A DNA stretch of 64,000 bases from Pantoea sp. A4 (lineage in GTDB: Bacteria > Pseudomonadota > Gammaproteobacteria > Enterobacterales > Enterobacteriaceae), in contig NZ_ALXE01000022.1 in the NCBI RefSeq assembly GCF_000295955.2, positions 1 through 64,000 on the forward strand, in the 5' to 3' direction. Position 1 is the first letter of the stretch. Every line of letters starts with the position of its first letter. Both the position numbers and the translations under genes were made by a program. This document shows positions 36,114 to 46,800 of the stretch, piece by piece. The notes under the pieces are model-generated. The model ran no database searches. It had not been told where the DNA came from and saw only the letters and a program-made list of their open reading frames with translations.

Positions 36114-37313
36114 ATGCATCAACCTGTTGCGCTTTATATTGGTCTTCGCTACATGCGCGGACGAGCATCGGACCGTTTTGGTCGCTTTGTTTCCTGGTTA
36201 TCCACTATTGGTATTACGCTTGGCGTTCTGGCACTGGTGACGGTGCTCTCCGTAATGAACGGCTTCGAAAAAGAGCTGGAGGGCAACATTCTCGGCTTAA
36301 TGCCGCAGGCGCTGGTGACCAGCGACAAAGGCAGCATCGATCCGCAACAACAACCGTATCAAAATATGGGGCTGCAAGGTGCGAGCCGTGTCGCGCCGTT
36401 AACAACGGCTGACGTGGTACTGCAAAGTGCGCACAACGTCTCTGTCGGGGTGATGTTAGGCATTAACCCGGACGAACAAGACCCGCTTACCCCCTATCTG
36501 GTGAATACGTCACAGTCGGTACTGCAACCTAATGGCTGGAACGTGATTCTGGGCGAAGAGCTGGCGAGCCAACTGGGGGTGAAAAAAGGGGACCAGGTGC
36601 GCCTGATGGTGCCTTCGGTGAGCCAGTTCACGCCGGTAGGGCGTGTGCCAAGCCAGCGCCTGTTCACCGTGGCGGGCACCTATGCCGCCAACAGTGAAGT
36701 GGATAGCTATCAGATTTTGGTCAATCTCCAGGATGCTTCGCGCGTCATGCGCTACCCGCTGGGTAATATCACCGGCTGGCGTTTGTGGCTGCAAAAACCA
36801 CTGGACGTTGACAGCCTGAGCCAGCAGAAATTGCCCGCAGGCCTGCAATGGAAAGACTGGCGCGAGCGCAAAGGCGACCTGTTCCAGGCGGTGGGCATGG
36901 AGAAAAATATGATGGGGCTGCTGCTGAGCCTGATCGTTGCGGTGGCCGCATTTAACATTATTACGTCCCTTGGCCTGTTGATCATGGAAAAACAGGGCGA
37001 GGTGGCGATCCTGCAAACGCTGGGACTGACACGCCGTCAGATCCTGCTGCTGTTTATGGTTCAGGGTGCGGGGGCCGGTATTATCGGTGCCTTACTGGGG
37101 ACCGGACTGGGTGTGCTGCTGGCCAGCCAGTTAAATAACCTGATGCCAGTGATTGGCCTGTTCCTGGATGGTGCCGCACTGCCGGTGGATATCAACGTCT
37201 GGCAGGTGGTCACTATTGCGCTGGCGGCAATGGCCGTTGCGCTGCTTTCTACGCTCTATCCTTCATGGCGCGCTGCCGCCATTCAACCCGCTGAGGCTCT
37301 ACGTTATGAGTAA
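36114..37313 (+). CDS. lolC: Lipoprotein-releasing ABC transporter permease LolC
   Basis: LolC, with LolE and the ATPase LolD, extracts outer-membrane lipoproteins from the inner membrane and hands them to LolA. The 399-residue protein (E. coli 399) has the MacB-type topology: one N-terminal helix (about 25-50), a large periplasmic domain (about 50-265) with the Hook region that recruits LolA, and three C-terminal helices including [15 protein letters not shown], the coupling helix. It begins [17 protein letters not shown]. Its stop overlaps the lolD start by 8 bases. Confidence 0.97.
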   Translation: MHQPVALYIGLRYMRGRASDRFGRFVSWLSTIGITLGVLALVTVLSVMNGFEKELEGNILGLMPQALVTSDKGSIDPQQQPYQNMGLQGASRVAPLTTADVVLQSAHNVSVGVMLGINPDEQDPLTPYLVNTSQSVLQPNGWNVILGEELASQLGVKKGDQVRLMVPSVSQFTPVGRVPSQRLFTVAGTYAANSEVDSYQILVNLQDASRVMRYPLGNITGWRLWLQKPLDVDSLSQQKLPAGLQWKDWRERKGDLFQAVGMEKNMMGLLLSLIVAVAAFNIITSLGLLIMEKQGEVAILQTLGLTRRQILLLFMVQGAGAGIIGALLGTGLGVLLASQLNNLMPVIGLFLDGAALPVDINVWQVVTIALAAMAVALLSTLYPSWRAAAIQPAEALRYE

Positions 37314-38010
37314 TACCCCCTTGTTGCAGTGTCGCGACCTGTGCAAAAGCTATCAGGAAGGAAGCGTACAGACCGATGTGCTGCGCAGCGTGGCCTTTTC
37401 GGTGCAGCCTGGTGAAATGATGGCGATTGTCGGGAGCTCCGGCTCCGGGAAAAGTACCTTATTGCATCTGTTAGGCGGACTGGATACGCCTACCTCCGGT
37501 GATGTGGTGTTTGATGGTCAGTCGATGAATGCGCTTTCTTCTTCGGCTAAGGCCGATCTGCGTAACCGTGAGCTGGGCTTTATCTATCAGTTCCACCATC
37601 TGTTACCGGATTTTAGCGCGCTGGAAAACGTCGCAATGCCGTTAATGATTGGCAGAAAGAGCAAAACCGAAGCGCAACAGCGGGCGCGTGAAATGCTGGC
37701 CGCCGTCGGGTTGGAACACCGTGGCCATCATCGTCCTTCTGAGCTTTCCGGCGGCGAACGTCAGCGCGTGGCGATTGCCCGTGCGCTGGTCAATCGTCCG
37801 CGTCTGGTGATGGCCGATGAACCCACCGGTAACCTTGATGCGCGTAACGCCGATGCCATCTTCTCGCTGCTGGGCGATCTCAACCAGCGTGAAGGCACCG
37901 CATTTTTAGTGGTGACTCACGACCTCCATCTGGCACAGCGCATGTCGCGTCAGATGGAGATGCGTGACGGGCAGCTTAGCGCTGAGTCAACCCTGACGGG
38001 AGTGCGCTAA
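37306..38010 (+). CDS. lolD: Lipoprotein-releasing ABC transporter ATPase LolD
   Basis: LolD is the ATPase of the LolCDE lipoprotein extractor at the inner membrane. I start the 234-residue protein (E. coli 233) at ATG 37306, giving [19 protein letters not shown]; a longer frame inside lolC is a shadow. It has Walker [10 protein letters not shown], signature [15 protein letters not shown], Walker [12 protein letters not shown] and a switch His in [19 protein letters not shown] is the LolD-type Q-loop. The stop shares TAATG with the lolE start. Confidence 0.97.
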   Translation: MSNTPLLQCRDLCKSYQEGSVQTDVLRSVAFSVQPGEMMAIVGSSGSGKSTLLHLLGGLDTPTSGDVVFDGQSMNALSSSAKADLRNRELGFIYQFHHLLPDFSALENVAMPLMIGRKSKTEAQQRAREMLAAVGLEHRGHHRPSELSGGERQRVAIARALVNRPRLVMADEPTGNLDARNADAIFSLLGDLNQREGTAFLVVTHDLHLAQRMSRQMEMRDGQLSAESTLTGVR

Positions 38011-39254
38011 TGGGGTCTTCTCTCTCCCTGCTGCTGGGGTTGCGCTTCAGTCGTGGGCGCAAACGGGGTGGTATGGTTTCCCTGATTTCGGTGATCTCCA
38101 CCGTGGGGATTGCGCTGGGTGTGGCGGTGTTAATTATTGGCCTGAGTGCGATGAATGGCTTCGAACGTGAGCTGAACAGTCGCATTCTGGCGGTGGTGCC
38201 GCACGGTGAAATCAGCGCGGTTGAACAGCCGTTTCGTCACTGGCAGCCGCTGATTGCACCGGTTGAGAAAGTACCGGGTATTGCGGCGGCAGCACCCTAC
38301 ATCACCTTTACTGGCCTGATCGACAGCGGCAGCAAATTACAGGCGCTACAGGTGCGCGGTGTGGATGTGGCCCAGGAGCCGCGTTTAAGTGCGCTGCCGC
38401 AGTTTGTGCAGGGCAACGCCTGGTCACAATTCAGCGCCGGTAAGCAGCAGATCATTCTCGGTGGCGGTATCGCCAAAGCCCTTAACGTCAAACAGGGTGA
38501 CTGGATAACCATCCTGATCCCCAACAATGACGGCGCGAATAAGCTGCTGCAACCCAAGCGGATTCGTTTGCAGGTGGAAGGAATCTTGCAGCTCAGCGGC
38601 ATGCTCGATCACAGCCTGGCGCTGGTCCCCCTGGAGGATGCGCAAAGCTACCTCGATATGGGGGATGCGGTAAGCGGCATTGCACTGAAAATGAGCGATC
38701 CGTTCCAGGCGCAAAAGCTGGTCCGTACGGCGGGTGAAGCCACCGGGTCCTATGTGTACATTCGCAGCTGGATTGGCACCTACGGCTACATGTACCGCGA
38801 TATTCAAATGATTCGCGCCATCATGTATCTGGCGATGGTGCTGGTGATTGGCGTGGCCTGCTTCAACATTGTTTCCACGCTGGTGATGGCAGTGAAGGAT
38901 AAAAGCAGTGATATCGCGGTGTTGCGTACCCTGGGAGCCAAAGACAGACTTATCCGTGCCATTTTTATCTGGTACGGTTTGCTAGCCGGTCTGCTGGGCA
39001 GCGTAAGCGGGGTCGTGGTGGGTGTGTTAGTGTCACTGAATCTGACGCATCTGGTGCAGGGCATTGAACATCTGACCGGGCGGCATTTACTGGCGGGCGA
39101 TATCTACTTTATCGATTTCCTGCCCACCGAGCTGCACTGGCTGGATGTGGTGATTGTGCTCGCCACCTCGATTGTGCTGAGCCTGCTGGCCAGTTGGTAT
39201 CCGGCGCGACGCGCCAGTCGGATTGATCCGGCGCGCGTACTAAGCGGACAGTAA
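38010..39254 (+). CDS. lolE: Lipoprotein-releasing ABC transporter permease LolE
   Basis: LolE is the partner of LolC and provides the main lipoprotein-binding surface of the complex. The 414-residue protein (E. coli 414) has the same four-helix MacB-type layout, starting [20 protein letters not shown], with a periplasmic domain from about 50 to 270 and C-terminal helices holding [15 protein letters not shown]. It ends [19 protein letters not shown], the usual family tail. It overlaps lolD by one base. In E. coli nagK follows; here cobB follows after 13 bases. Confidence 0.97.
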   Translation: MGSSLSLLLGLRFSRGRKRGGMVSLISVISTVGIALGVAVLIIGLSAMNGFERELNSRILAVVPHGEISAVEQPFRHWQPLIAPVEKVPGIAAAAPYITFTGLIDSGSKLQALQVRGVDVAQEPRLSALPQFVQGNAWSQFSAGKQQIILGGGIAKALNVKQGDWITILIPNNDGANKLLQPKRIRLQVEGILQLSGMLDHSLALVPLEDAQSYLDMGDAVSGIALKMSDPFQAQKLVRTAGEATGSYVYIRSWIGTYGYMYRDIQMIRAIMYLAMVLVIGVACFNIVSTLVMAVKDKSSDIAVLRTLGAKDRLIRAIFIWYGLLAGLLGSVSGVVVGVLVSLNLTHLVQGIEHLTGRHLLAGDIYFIDFLPTELHWLDVVIVLATSIVLSLLASWYPARRASRIDPARVLSGQ

Positions 39255-39267
39255 TACAGGAGTTGAT

Positions 39268-40110
39268 ATGCGAACACCCCGACGTCGCCTGCGCCTTGCG
39301 CGCTACAAGAAAAACCGACGTAAGGTACAACAGCGCTTTCGCCAGCGTATTTTCGAACGCGACCGTGAAGCAGATTTAGCAGAACATCCATTGCCTTTTG
39401 TGGTGGTGTTAACTGGCGCAGGAATCTCTGCCGAGTCTGGCATCCGCACTTTCCGTGCCGATGACGGCCTGTGGGAAGAGCACCGGGTGGAGGATGTCGC
39501 CACGCCGGAAGGGTTCCGGCGCGATCCGGCGCTGGTGCAGGCGTTTTATAACGCACGCCGCCGCCAGTTGCAGCAGCCAGAGGTTCAACCGAATGCCGCA
39601 CATCTGGCGTTAGCTGAACTGGAGCAAGTGTTAGGCGATCACCTCTTGCTGGTGACGCAGAACATCGACAACCTGCATGAGCGTGCCGGGAGCCAGCGCG
39701 TGCTGCATATGCACGGTGAGTTGCTGAAACTGCGCTGTGTGTCCAGTGGTCAGGTGGTGGAGTGGACCGAAGATGTCACGCCGGAACACCGCTGCACCTG
39801 CTGCCAGTTCCCGTCGGTGTTGCGCCCGCACGTGGTGTGGTTTGGCGAAATGCCACTGGGCATGGAAGAGATTTATCAGGCGCTGAATGAGGCGGATATT
39901 TTTATCGCTATCGGTACTTCGGGCCATGTCTATCCGGCAGCGGGCTTCGTCCATGAAGCCAAAGTACAGGGGGCACATACCGTCGAGCTCAACCTTGAGC
40001 CGAGTCAGGTGGGTAATGAGTTTGCTGAGCGCCATTACGGGCTGGCAAGCGAAGTCGTCCCTGACTTTGTGCGCAAGCTTCAGCGTTATCAGGCTGGTCA
40101 GCTATTTTGA
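39268..40110 (+). CDS. cobB: NAD-dependent protein deacylase CobB (sirtuin)
   Basis: CobB removes acetyl, succinyl and lactoyl groups from lysines, reactivating acetyl-CoA synthetase among other targets. The 280-residue protein has the NAD motif [16 protein letters not shown] (about 48-63), the catalytic His in [10 protein letters not shown] and [12 protein letters not shown]. The Cys-containing zinc-region remnant, CTCC, precedes the conserved [12 protein letters not shown]. The basic 40-residue N-terminal extension matches the long form of enterobacterial CobB. Its last 13 bases overlap, tail to tail, the end of the giant gene on the other strand. Confidence 0.96.
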   Translation: MRTPRRRLRLARYKKNRRKVQQRFRQRIFERDREADLAEHPLPFVVVLTGAGISAESGIRTFRADDGLWEEHRVEDVATPEGFRRDPALVQAFYNARRRQLQQPEVQPNAAHLALAELEQVLGDHLLLVTQNIDNLHERAGSQRVLHMHGELLKLRCVSSGQVVEWTEDVTPEHRCTCCQFPSVLRPHVVWFGEMPLGMEEIYQALNEADIFIAIGTSGHVYPAAGFVHEAKVQGAHTVELNLEPSQVGNEFAERHYGLASEVVPDFVRKLQRYQAGQLF

Positions 40111-43100
40111 TTCGTGCCTGACGCTACGGGGTGGTGTGGGGCGTAAACCGTGGCAGGGGCTTTGATGATGACAAAGTTGCTCTGCGTCAGTTTACTCCCG
40201 GTGAGTTCTGCCAGCGGCGTCTGTTGCTGGTAGTCCACCACTACCCGTGGTGGCGATCCCTGTGTGGTTTCCAGTAACGTAACGCTGGTCGCCTGGGTAG
40301 TGGGGGCGATGCCTGTGACCGGGAAGGGCGTTCCGTCTGCCATGTTGTCCCAGTAATTATCCACGTGGTAATAGCCCACCAGCGCAATAAACTTCTCCCC
40401 TCGTTGTGTAATTCCCTCAACGTTATTAATTTGCCGGGTGGCAACGTAATTAAAACTTTCTGTACGTTCGGCACCTTGCCGCCAGATGCTGGCGCTTAAC
40501 GAACCCAGACCATGCAAAGTGATCTGGTGTTGACGTGCCAGCCGCAGAAGGTTTTCCGTATTGTAGTGACGCGCTTCAGCGGTCATCGGGGGATTAAATT
40601 GTGTGCTCTGAGTCGCAGCGTCAACATGTAACTGCAACTGAGAGGTGAATTCGCCGCGCTGATTGAACTGCCTGATATCCCAATGGTGGATTTCCGGCAG
40701 TAAGTCCTCGAGAAACAGATGACGGACACCTGATTCATGCAGCAACGCCATATTGTCGATAATAAACTGCAGGGCGGCGCGCTGGTGGTGGGCCTCCCCG
40801 ATAATTAATCCACGTCCTTGTTGCAGGGCTGTGCGGATAACCTGCTGTTCTGTCAGCACTGTATTAGCAATGGTAGAGTAGCCCATCCGCTGAGAACTGG
40901 CTTTCCATGTGGCTGAGTGCTGCCGATAATCTTCATTGGTTTTTTCCGACTGACTAAGCATCGCCTGATTAATCGCTAACGTCTGTTCTGGTGTATTGAT
41001 GCCAAAGTGATCTTTTATTTGCGTGACCATCGCCTGAATAAATCCAGCGGGCTTATCCCGGTACAGGTTATAAAGTCGGTGTGTCCATGCCCCTTCGGCA
41101 TGTTTACGCATAATGGACTCGGCCTCTGGGCCACCGATGTATAACGGCTGTAGGTCGGCTGGCACATCCGCAATCGGGGTAAAATCCTGCGGCAACTTTG
41201 ACAGCTGGTTTTTGAGTTGACGTAATCGCTTTTTTGTCACCTGCTGCTGGCTACGCAGGACGAAATCCATGATTTCGGCATCGGCTAAATGCCCCTGTTT
41301 GCTGGAGAGAAAACGCAAGATGTCCGCATCAGCAGGATGATGAACCCGAATTTTTTGCATCATGACGCGAAACTCTTCGTCATCAAGCCCAAAACTGGCT
41401 TTGATAAACACCAGGCGATGGTCGTTCTCTGGTGCGCCGCCTGGCAGCCCTTGCGGCAGTACAATCCAGCGCCGCGTTTGCAGTATTACGCTTTTTTGAT
41501 CACCGCGATTGCGCGGAGAATAAATTATGCGCTGACCGGCTTCAGTGGCCGTTTTAAACCAACGCCCCTCACTCTCAAGGTATTGCTGGCCCTGGCTATC
41601 CTGCCAGATGGCCGGTTCCCGACCTCGAGCCAACACCAGCCCTTGAGGTTTTCGTTGGCTAACGGCAAGGTGCGTTAAGCTGGGATCAGGCAGTGGTGTA
41701 CGGGGTACACGCAAAGCGGCGTTTTTACTGCCGCCCGTTACGCCGTCTGCCACTGCAGATAGCGCATCGACCAACGCGAAAACCCCTTCCTCCGTTCGGC
41801 TATGTTGAAACGCCTCTCCTGCAATTGCGCTGTGCGCGGCGACCCGGCTGATGGTCAGGCTGAGCACCGCAGCAGAAGGCAGTAAAGGCGTAATCAACGA
41901 CAGCAGGGAAGAGACAATATTTTGCCCCAGTTGCGCACTGGACAGTCGATCGGCTAAGGCGGTGGTTCGTGCAAAAGCAGCGACTTCCGCCTGGGCGATG
42001 GCGAGCCGGGTGCTCCAGAGGTGTTGATACAAATCCGTACGAATAATCTCGGGATCAAAACCGCGCCGGTCATGCGTATGGCCCAGCATTCTTTGTCGAT
42101 CGTGATTTCCCTGTGGCATGCGCTCCGCCAGATGCTGCCGCATCCCAGGAACGGCAAGTAACTCTTGCAGCAGCGTCTGCACGGTTTTCTCACCACCGCG
42201 GGCACCACGAAACATTTTTCCATCTGGCGCATTCGGAATAAACATCACCGGATCACGCAGATCGGGCTGGGCAAACAGCAGCACTTCTGCCACCGGCGTT
42301 CGACCCAGTTTAAACTGCCACACATCCACCGGCTGGCCCTGTAGTTTTGGCCGCGTAGCAGGATCGGGATGTTCAAGCACGGTGAGCACCTTTTCCAGCG
42401 CATCATGCTGTAAGGCGCGGGGTGGATCAGCGAGGCCCTGGTTGATATAGCAGGTCAACGCCATCGTCTTTAAGCCCGCTGCAATCAACGCCAGGGTTTC
42501 TGGCTGCCACTGACGGAACAGTGACTGACTAAAATATTTGGCGACATCAGCACGCCTGATCAGGTCGATGAGCTGGTCAGGACTTAAGCCGCCAGCGTTC
42601 CAGGCTCTGCGACTGTGGCCTTTCTCCAGCCAGCCGATGTTTTGCAGCGACCATTCAGTCAGTGTCAGCGTCTCTGTCTGGCTGATGGCTTTGCTGATGC
42701 TGCCTAAAACGCTGGTGCCGGCGGTGACAGTGGTAATGCTTAATGTAGCATTGTGGGCGGATAACGTGACGTTATGTTGTTGCGCTGCAAGCCGTTCTAA
42801 TCGGTGGCTGGCAAATGCCTCAATCGTGGTGGCGCTAACGCGAGCAGGCAGCGACGCGAGCGTTGCGCGCGCAGGTATGCCGCGGAGTTGCTTAAGACTT
42901 TGCAGCCAGGCTTTACGCCGAGGTGCCTCTGCGGCGCGATTAAACCAGTTGTACAAAGCCAGTTCGTCGCGCTGCTGAGTGTAATGGGCGATGATCTCCC
43001 CCAGATCAAGCCGGGCAACGGTAGGCTTAGCGGCTTCATCAAGCCGGGTGATGTGTTCGCTCAGGGTCAGATTCGCATTAACCGGTTGCATGGCTGCACT

Positions 43101-43826
43101 GATGGTGTACTGCAATTGTGCGATGTGCTGTTCGGCGAAATCTGTCACCAGCTGGTGGGCAGGCGGTGATGAGCAAGGTTGCAGCGTCATTCCCCACATC
43201 ACTTCGCCTTGTTCGCTCAAAGCCTGCTGTAACTCAGTGGATGAGGCGTAATAGCCCAGTGGCAAGCCGGGCTGCCAGAGCAGCAGTTTTCCCCCCTGCT
43301 CCTGAGTGAGGGCGATTTTCCCTGGCAGGGGTTGGGCAGGGCGGGCAGTGCCGTGTTCGGGGAAAATCTGAAAAGCCTGAGATGTGCGGGTACAGAGATG
43401 ATTAAGCCGTGCTAACCATGATGAATTCAGTTTTCCCAGCTTCACCAGCATACGCATTTCTACTGCCATCACATCCAGAAGGCTTTGAACCAGCGCGGTG
43501 CTGGCAGCTTGCTGGGGATGAAAAAAGGCCCGAGTCTGTTCGGCAAAATGCGAAATAAAGTCCCGCTTCCCCAGGGTGAGAAAATCAATCGGGACGGGGG
43601 ACGATGAAAGATTAGCGTGAGCCGTTCCCGGCAGGGGTAGCCGGTTGATAAGGGATTGACGAAAATTTTGCGCCTGTTTTAGCTGCAGTAGCAGGGCATC
43701 GAAATGCGGGTTTACGGCCTGAACAGTGGCACAAGGGGGCGTAGTGGCTGTTTCAGGTGTGGCCGGTTTAACAGGGGATACTATCACGGGCGGTGTCAGA
43801 TGAGTCAGGGGGAGGACAGTCGACAT
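40098..43826 (-). CDS. Giant toxin-like protein with C-terminal TIKI/ChaN-like domain
   Basis: A 1242-residue protein paralogous to the gene just upstream. It has no signal peptide. The N-terminal part (about 40-600) is helical and contains [20 protein letters not shown] (about 386-405), shared with the paralogue and of the kind seen in dermonecrotic-toxin-like (DUF6543-type) proteins. A hydrophobic stretch (about 636-669) may insert in a membrane. YSPRNRGD lies at 769-776. The C-terminal domain has GEAHH (1010-1014), LFLED (1037-1041), HGLGS (1105-1109) and ALVGYYHVD (1148-1156), matching the GExH, acidic-strand and GxxH blocks of the TIKI/ChaN/erythromycin-esterase superfamily. Its ATG directly follows the upstream stop (TAAATG). 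Toxic activity and export route are inferred. Confidence 0.72.
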   Translation of the reverse strand: MSTVLPLTHLTPPVIVSPVKPATPETATTPPCATVQAVNPHFDALLLQLKQAQNFRQSLINRLPLPGTAHANLSSSPVPIDFLTLGKRDFISHFAEQTRAFFHPQQAASTALVQSLLDVMAVEMRMLVKLGKLNSSWLARLNHLCTRTSQAFQIFPEHGTARPAQPLPGKIALTQEQGGKLLLWQPGLPLGYYASSTELQQALSEQGEVMWGMTLQPCSSPPAHQLVTDFAEQHIAQLQYTISAAMQPVNANLTLSEHITRLDEAAKPTVARLDLGEIIAHYTQQRDELALYNWFNRAAEAPRRKAWLQSLKQLRGIPARATLASLPARVSATTIEAFASHRLERLAAQQHNVTLSAHNATLSITTVTAGTSVLGSISKAISQTETLTLTEWSLQNIGWLEKGHSRRAWNAGGLSPDQLIDLIRRADVAKYFSQSLFRQWQPETLALIAAGLKTMALTCYINQGLADPPRALQHDALEKVLTVLEHPDPATRPKLQGQPVDVWQFKLGRTPVAEVLLFAQPDLRDPVMFIPNAPDGKMFRGARGGEKTVQTLLQELLAVPGMRQHLAERMPQGNHDRQRMLGHTHDRRGFDPEIIRTDLYQHLWSTRLAIAQAEVAAFARTTALADRLSSAQLGQNIVSSLLSLITPLLPSAAVLSLTISRVAAHSAIAGEAFQHSRTEEGVFALVDALSAVADGVTGGSKNAALRVPRTPLPDPSLTHLAVSQRKPQGLVLARGREPAIWQDSQGQQYLESEGRWFKTATEAGQRIIYSPRNRGDQKSVILQTRRWIVLPQGLPGGAPENDHRLVFIKASFGLDDEEFRVMMQKIRVHHPADADILRFLSSKQGHLADAEIMDFVLRSQQQVTKKRLRQLKNQLSKLPQDFTPIADVPADLQPLYIGGPEAESIMRKHAEGAWTHRLYNLYRDKPAGFIQAMVTQIKDHFGINTPEQTLAINQAMLSQSEKTNEDYRQHSATWKASSQRMGYSTIANTVLTEQQVIRTALQQGRGLIIGEAHHQRAALQFIIDNMALLHESGVRHLFLEDLLPEIHHWDIRQFNQRGEFTSQLQLHVDAATQSTQFNPPMTAEARHYNTENLLRLARQHQITLHGLGSLSASIWRQGAERTESFNYVATRQINNVEGITQRGEKFIALVGYYHVDNYWDNMADGTPFPVTGIAPTTQATSVTLLETTQGSPPRVVVDYQQQTPLAELTGSKLTQSNFVIIKAPATVYAPHHPVASGTNQNS

Positions 43827-46800
43827 TTATGCTCCGGAGGTTACACGAGGAGAAGCCAGGCCAGGCTCGGCTTTTACCAGCAGGAAATTACACTGGTTTA
43901 ATGAAGGGGCATCCAGTTCAGGGATTACCGTGTTGCGTTGGTAATCGACAATCAATCTGCTCTGGTTTCCTGAACGCGCGGCGATAACAGCAACACTGGT
44001 TGCCCGGGTAGTGGGTGCCAGCCCAGTGACGCTAAACTCAGCTGCGTCGGTATGCCACGAATCTATGTGCTCAAGATCCACCAGCGCCACGAACTTTTCT
44101 CCCGGTGCGATGACCTGGTTAATCTGCTGTGCGGCAATAAAATTAAACCGATTACAGCGTGCTGCGCTGCTGTGGTCGGAAGCTATCGCCAGTAGCCCTA
44201 ACCCATGTAGCGTTATTCCCTGCTGGTAAGCACTCAGCATGACCTGTTGCTCATCATTCCGGCTCTCTTTGAGGCGATCACTCAGCCGATAGCGACGATG
44301 GATCATCAGGTAATCCAGCAATTTTTGGTCTAACCGGCCTTGCTGATTAAATTGCTGCAATTCAGCCCCCCAGACTTCGGGGATCAGTGATGCCATGAAG
44401 AGATGCTTTACCCCTTGTGACTTCAACTGCGGCATCGCGTGGATGAGCAAGGCCAGCGCGCTATTTTCCGTCTGTCGCTGGCCGAAAACGATGCCCTGGC
44501 TCCGCTGTAACGCCATATCAATCATCTGATGTTCGCTGGGTGGATGAAAAAACAGAGGACCAAAGGGCTGCCGCTCAGCGCTGGCTTGCCATGCCTGCGA
44601 CTGTTGCTGATAGTGTTGATCCAGCAAGTCGTTACGTTGCTTTTGTGCGCGTTGTATCTGGCGCATTTTTGCCGGGGTGGATATCGCGTAGTGATTTTTC
44701 ACTTCGGCTATCAGTTTTGCCAGTGAGGCTGGCTGCGTATCGGGATACTGTACTTTTAGTCTAGAGATGTCATTTTGCTGGTGAAATTTACTTAACAGCA
44801 AACCGGTGTTTTTCACCCGGTGAATAGCGGTAAACGGTGAGGAGCTAACGGCGGGTACAGCGCTGGGTATTGCGGAGGAAAAATGCTGTTGTAATTGCTG
44901 GATTCGCTGTTGCAACAGGTTTTTCTGGCTTTCAGCGACCATGCTGAGTATTTCTACATCACCGTAGTTACCCTGTCGACTTTGCAGAAATCTATCGCGC
45001 CCCGCAGCGGTCGGATAGCGTTGGTTGAGGAAGGCGATAAAGGCGGAGAATTCTTCTTCATCCAGTGCGTGGCTATCCTTAATAAACAGCAGTCTGGGGT
45101 CGATTTTTCCATCTTCACTGACTACCCACTCATGCCCGACATAATAAACCGGATACATATCGCCCCGATTACGCGGATGATAAATCATCCGGCCATTGAA
45201 GCTGACTTTGCTTTTGAACCATAAGCCGGTGATGTTGAGATATTGTTGTCCCTGTTGGTTTTGCCACACGGGTCCTTCGCTCGCCGCCGTGGCGACCAGC
45301 CCTGCGGGGGCAGAGCCTCCTAATGTTAATGGCACTAACGAGGGATTGGGTGCGCGTGACATTTTACGCGGTGACAGGCGGTTTTTTAATACGCCAGGAG
45401 CGCCATCAGCCACAGCGGTCAGTGCATCTACCAATGAAAATATGCCTTCCTCCGTGCGACCACGCCTGAAGTCCTCGATGGCGAAGTGGGTATGCAAGGC
45501 AACCCGAGCCAGCGTCAGAGAAATAATGGCCGGTGTCGGGAGCAAAGGTGTCACCAGTGAGGCTATTAACATAGAGATTTGTTTCGCTAGTTGGATAGAT
45601 GAAGTCCGGTCAGCCTCAGAGGTGGAGCGGGCAAATGCAGGAATTTCAGCCTGAATGGTTGCGATACGGGTATCCCACAGGTGCTGATAGAAATCACCGG
45701 ATACTTTTTGTACCTCGAACTGTTGGGGCCTAAAGTGGTGCTTTTCTATTGCCGCGCGATCGTCAGTGCCGACGGCCATGCGTTTACTCAAATGATCCCG
45801 CATACCTTTTACTGCCATGACGGTATGCAATAATCGAGTCAGGCTTCTGTTTTTCCCACCCGCGGTGCGACAGACAATGCCATCCGGAGATCGCGGAATA
45901 TAAATCACGGGTTCTACAAACCCAGGATGGCAGAAAATCAGGGTTTCAGAGATCGGTGTATTCCCGACCTTTAGCTGCCAGATTTCTACTTCCTTTTGGT
46001 TATTCCGGGGGCGTGTTGCGGGATCAGGGAAGTCAATGGCGGTGATGATTTTATCCAGCGCGCGTTCGTCCATGGTCCGGTTGGCGGCGGGCAGCATACT
46101 TTGGCGAATATAATCGGTATACGCCATGGAGCGAAAGCCTGCGGCGACTAACGGTACCACCTCGGGTTGCAACTCGCGTGTAATGTGTTGCTTATAATGT
46201 TTCGCTACATCTGCTGCACGAATCAATGCAATCACCTGAAGCGGTGTGAGTCTGCCGCAATCCCAGACTTTGCGTGAGTGCCCTCGATCAAGCCAGCCAA
46301 TATTCTGCAGCGACCACTCAGTGAGTGACATCTCCTGGGTCTGGACGATAGGACGGCCCGAATGGCCTAATACACTGGTGCTGGCCACCACCGTATTAAT
46401 GCGTAACTCTGCCTGGTCGGCATCCAGTGACGTATTGAAGAGTCGCAAGGCGGCTTCCTCAACCCGTTTTTTGGCAAACAGCCTGATCCCTTCCGCGCTG
46501 ACGCGGCCTTGCACACGTGGCAGTGCATGGCGAGAGGGGATTGCATGCAGCTGCTGTAATGTTTTTAGCCAGTTTTTGCGCCGTTCTCCGCCATCTGGCG
46601 CATTGAACCAGCGGCGAAGTGAATACTCAGCAGAAATTTCTGTCAATGCGGTGGTCAGGCGGCTCAGATCGAGCCAGATATAGGCAGGCCTTGCGGCTGC
46701 ATTGAGTTGTGCGATTTTCTTTTTTAGTGTCAATGGCGCCTGGTCGGGATGAATAAGTCGCGAGAGCGTGTTACGCAACTGCTCGACGTGCAACAGGATT

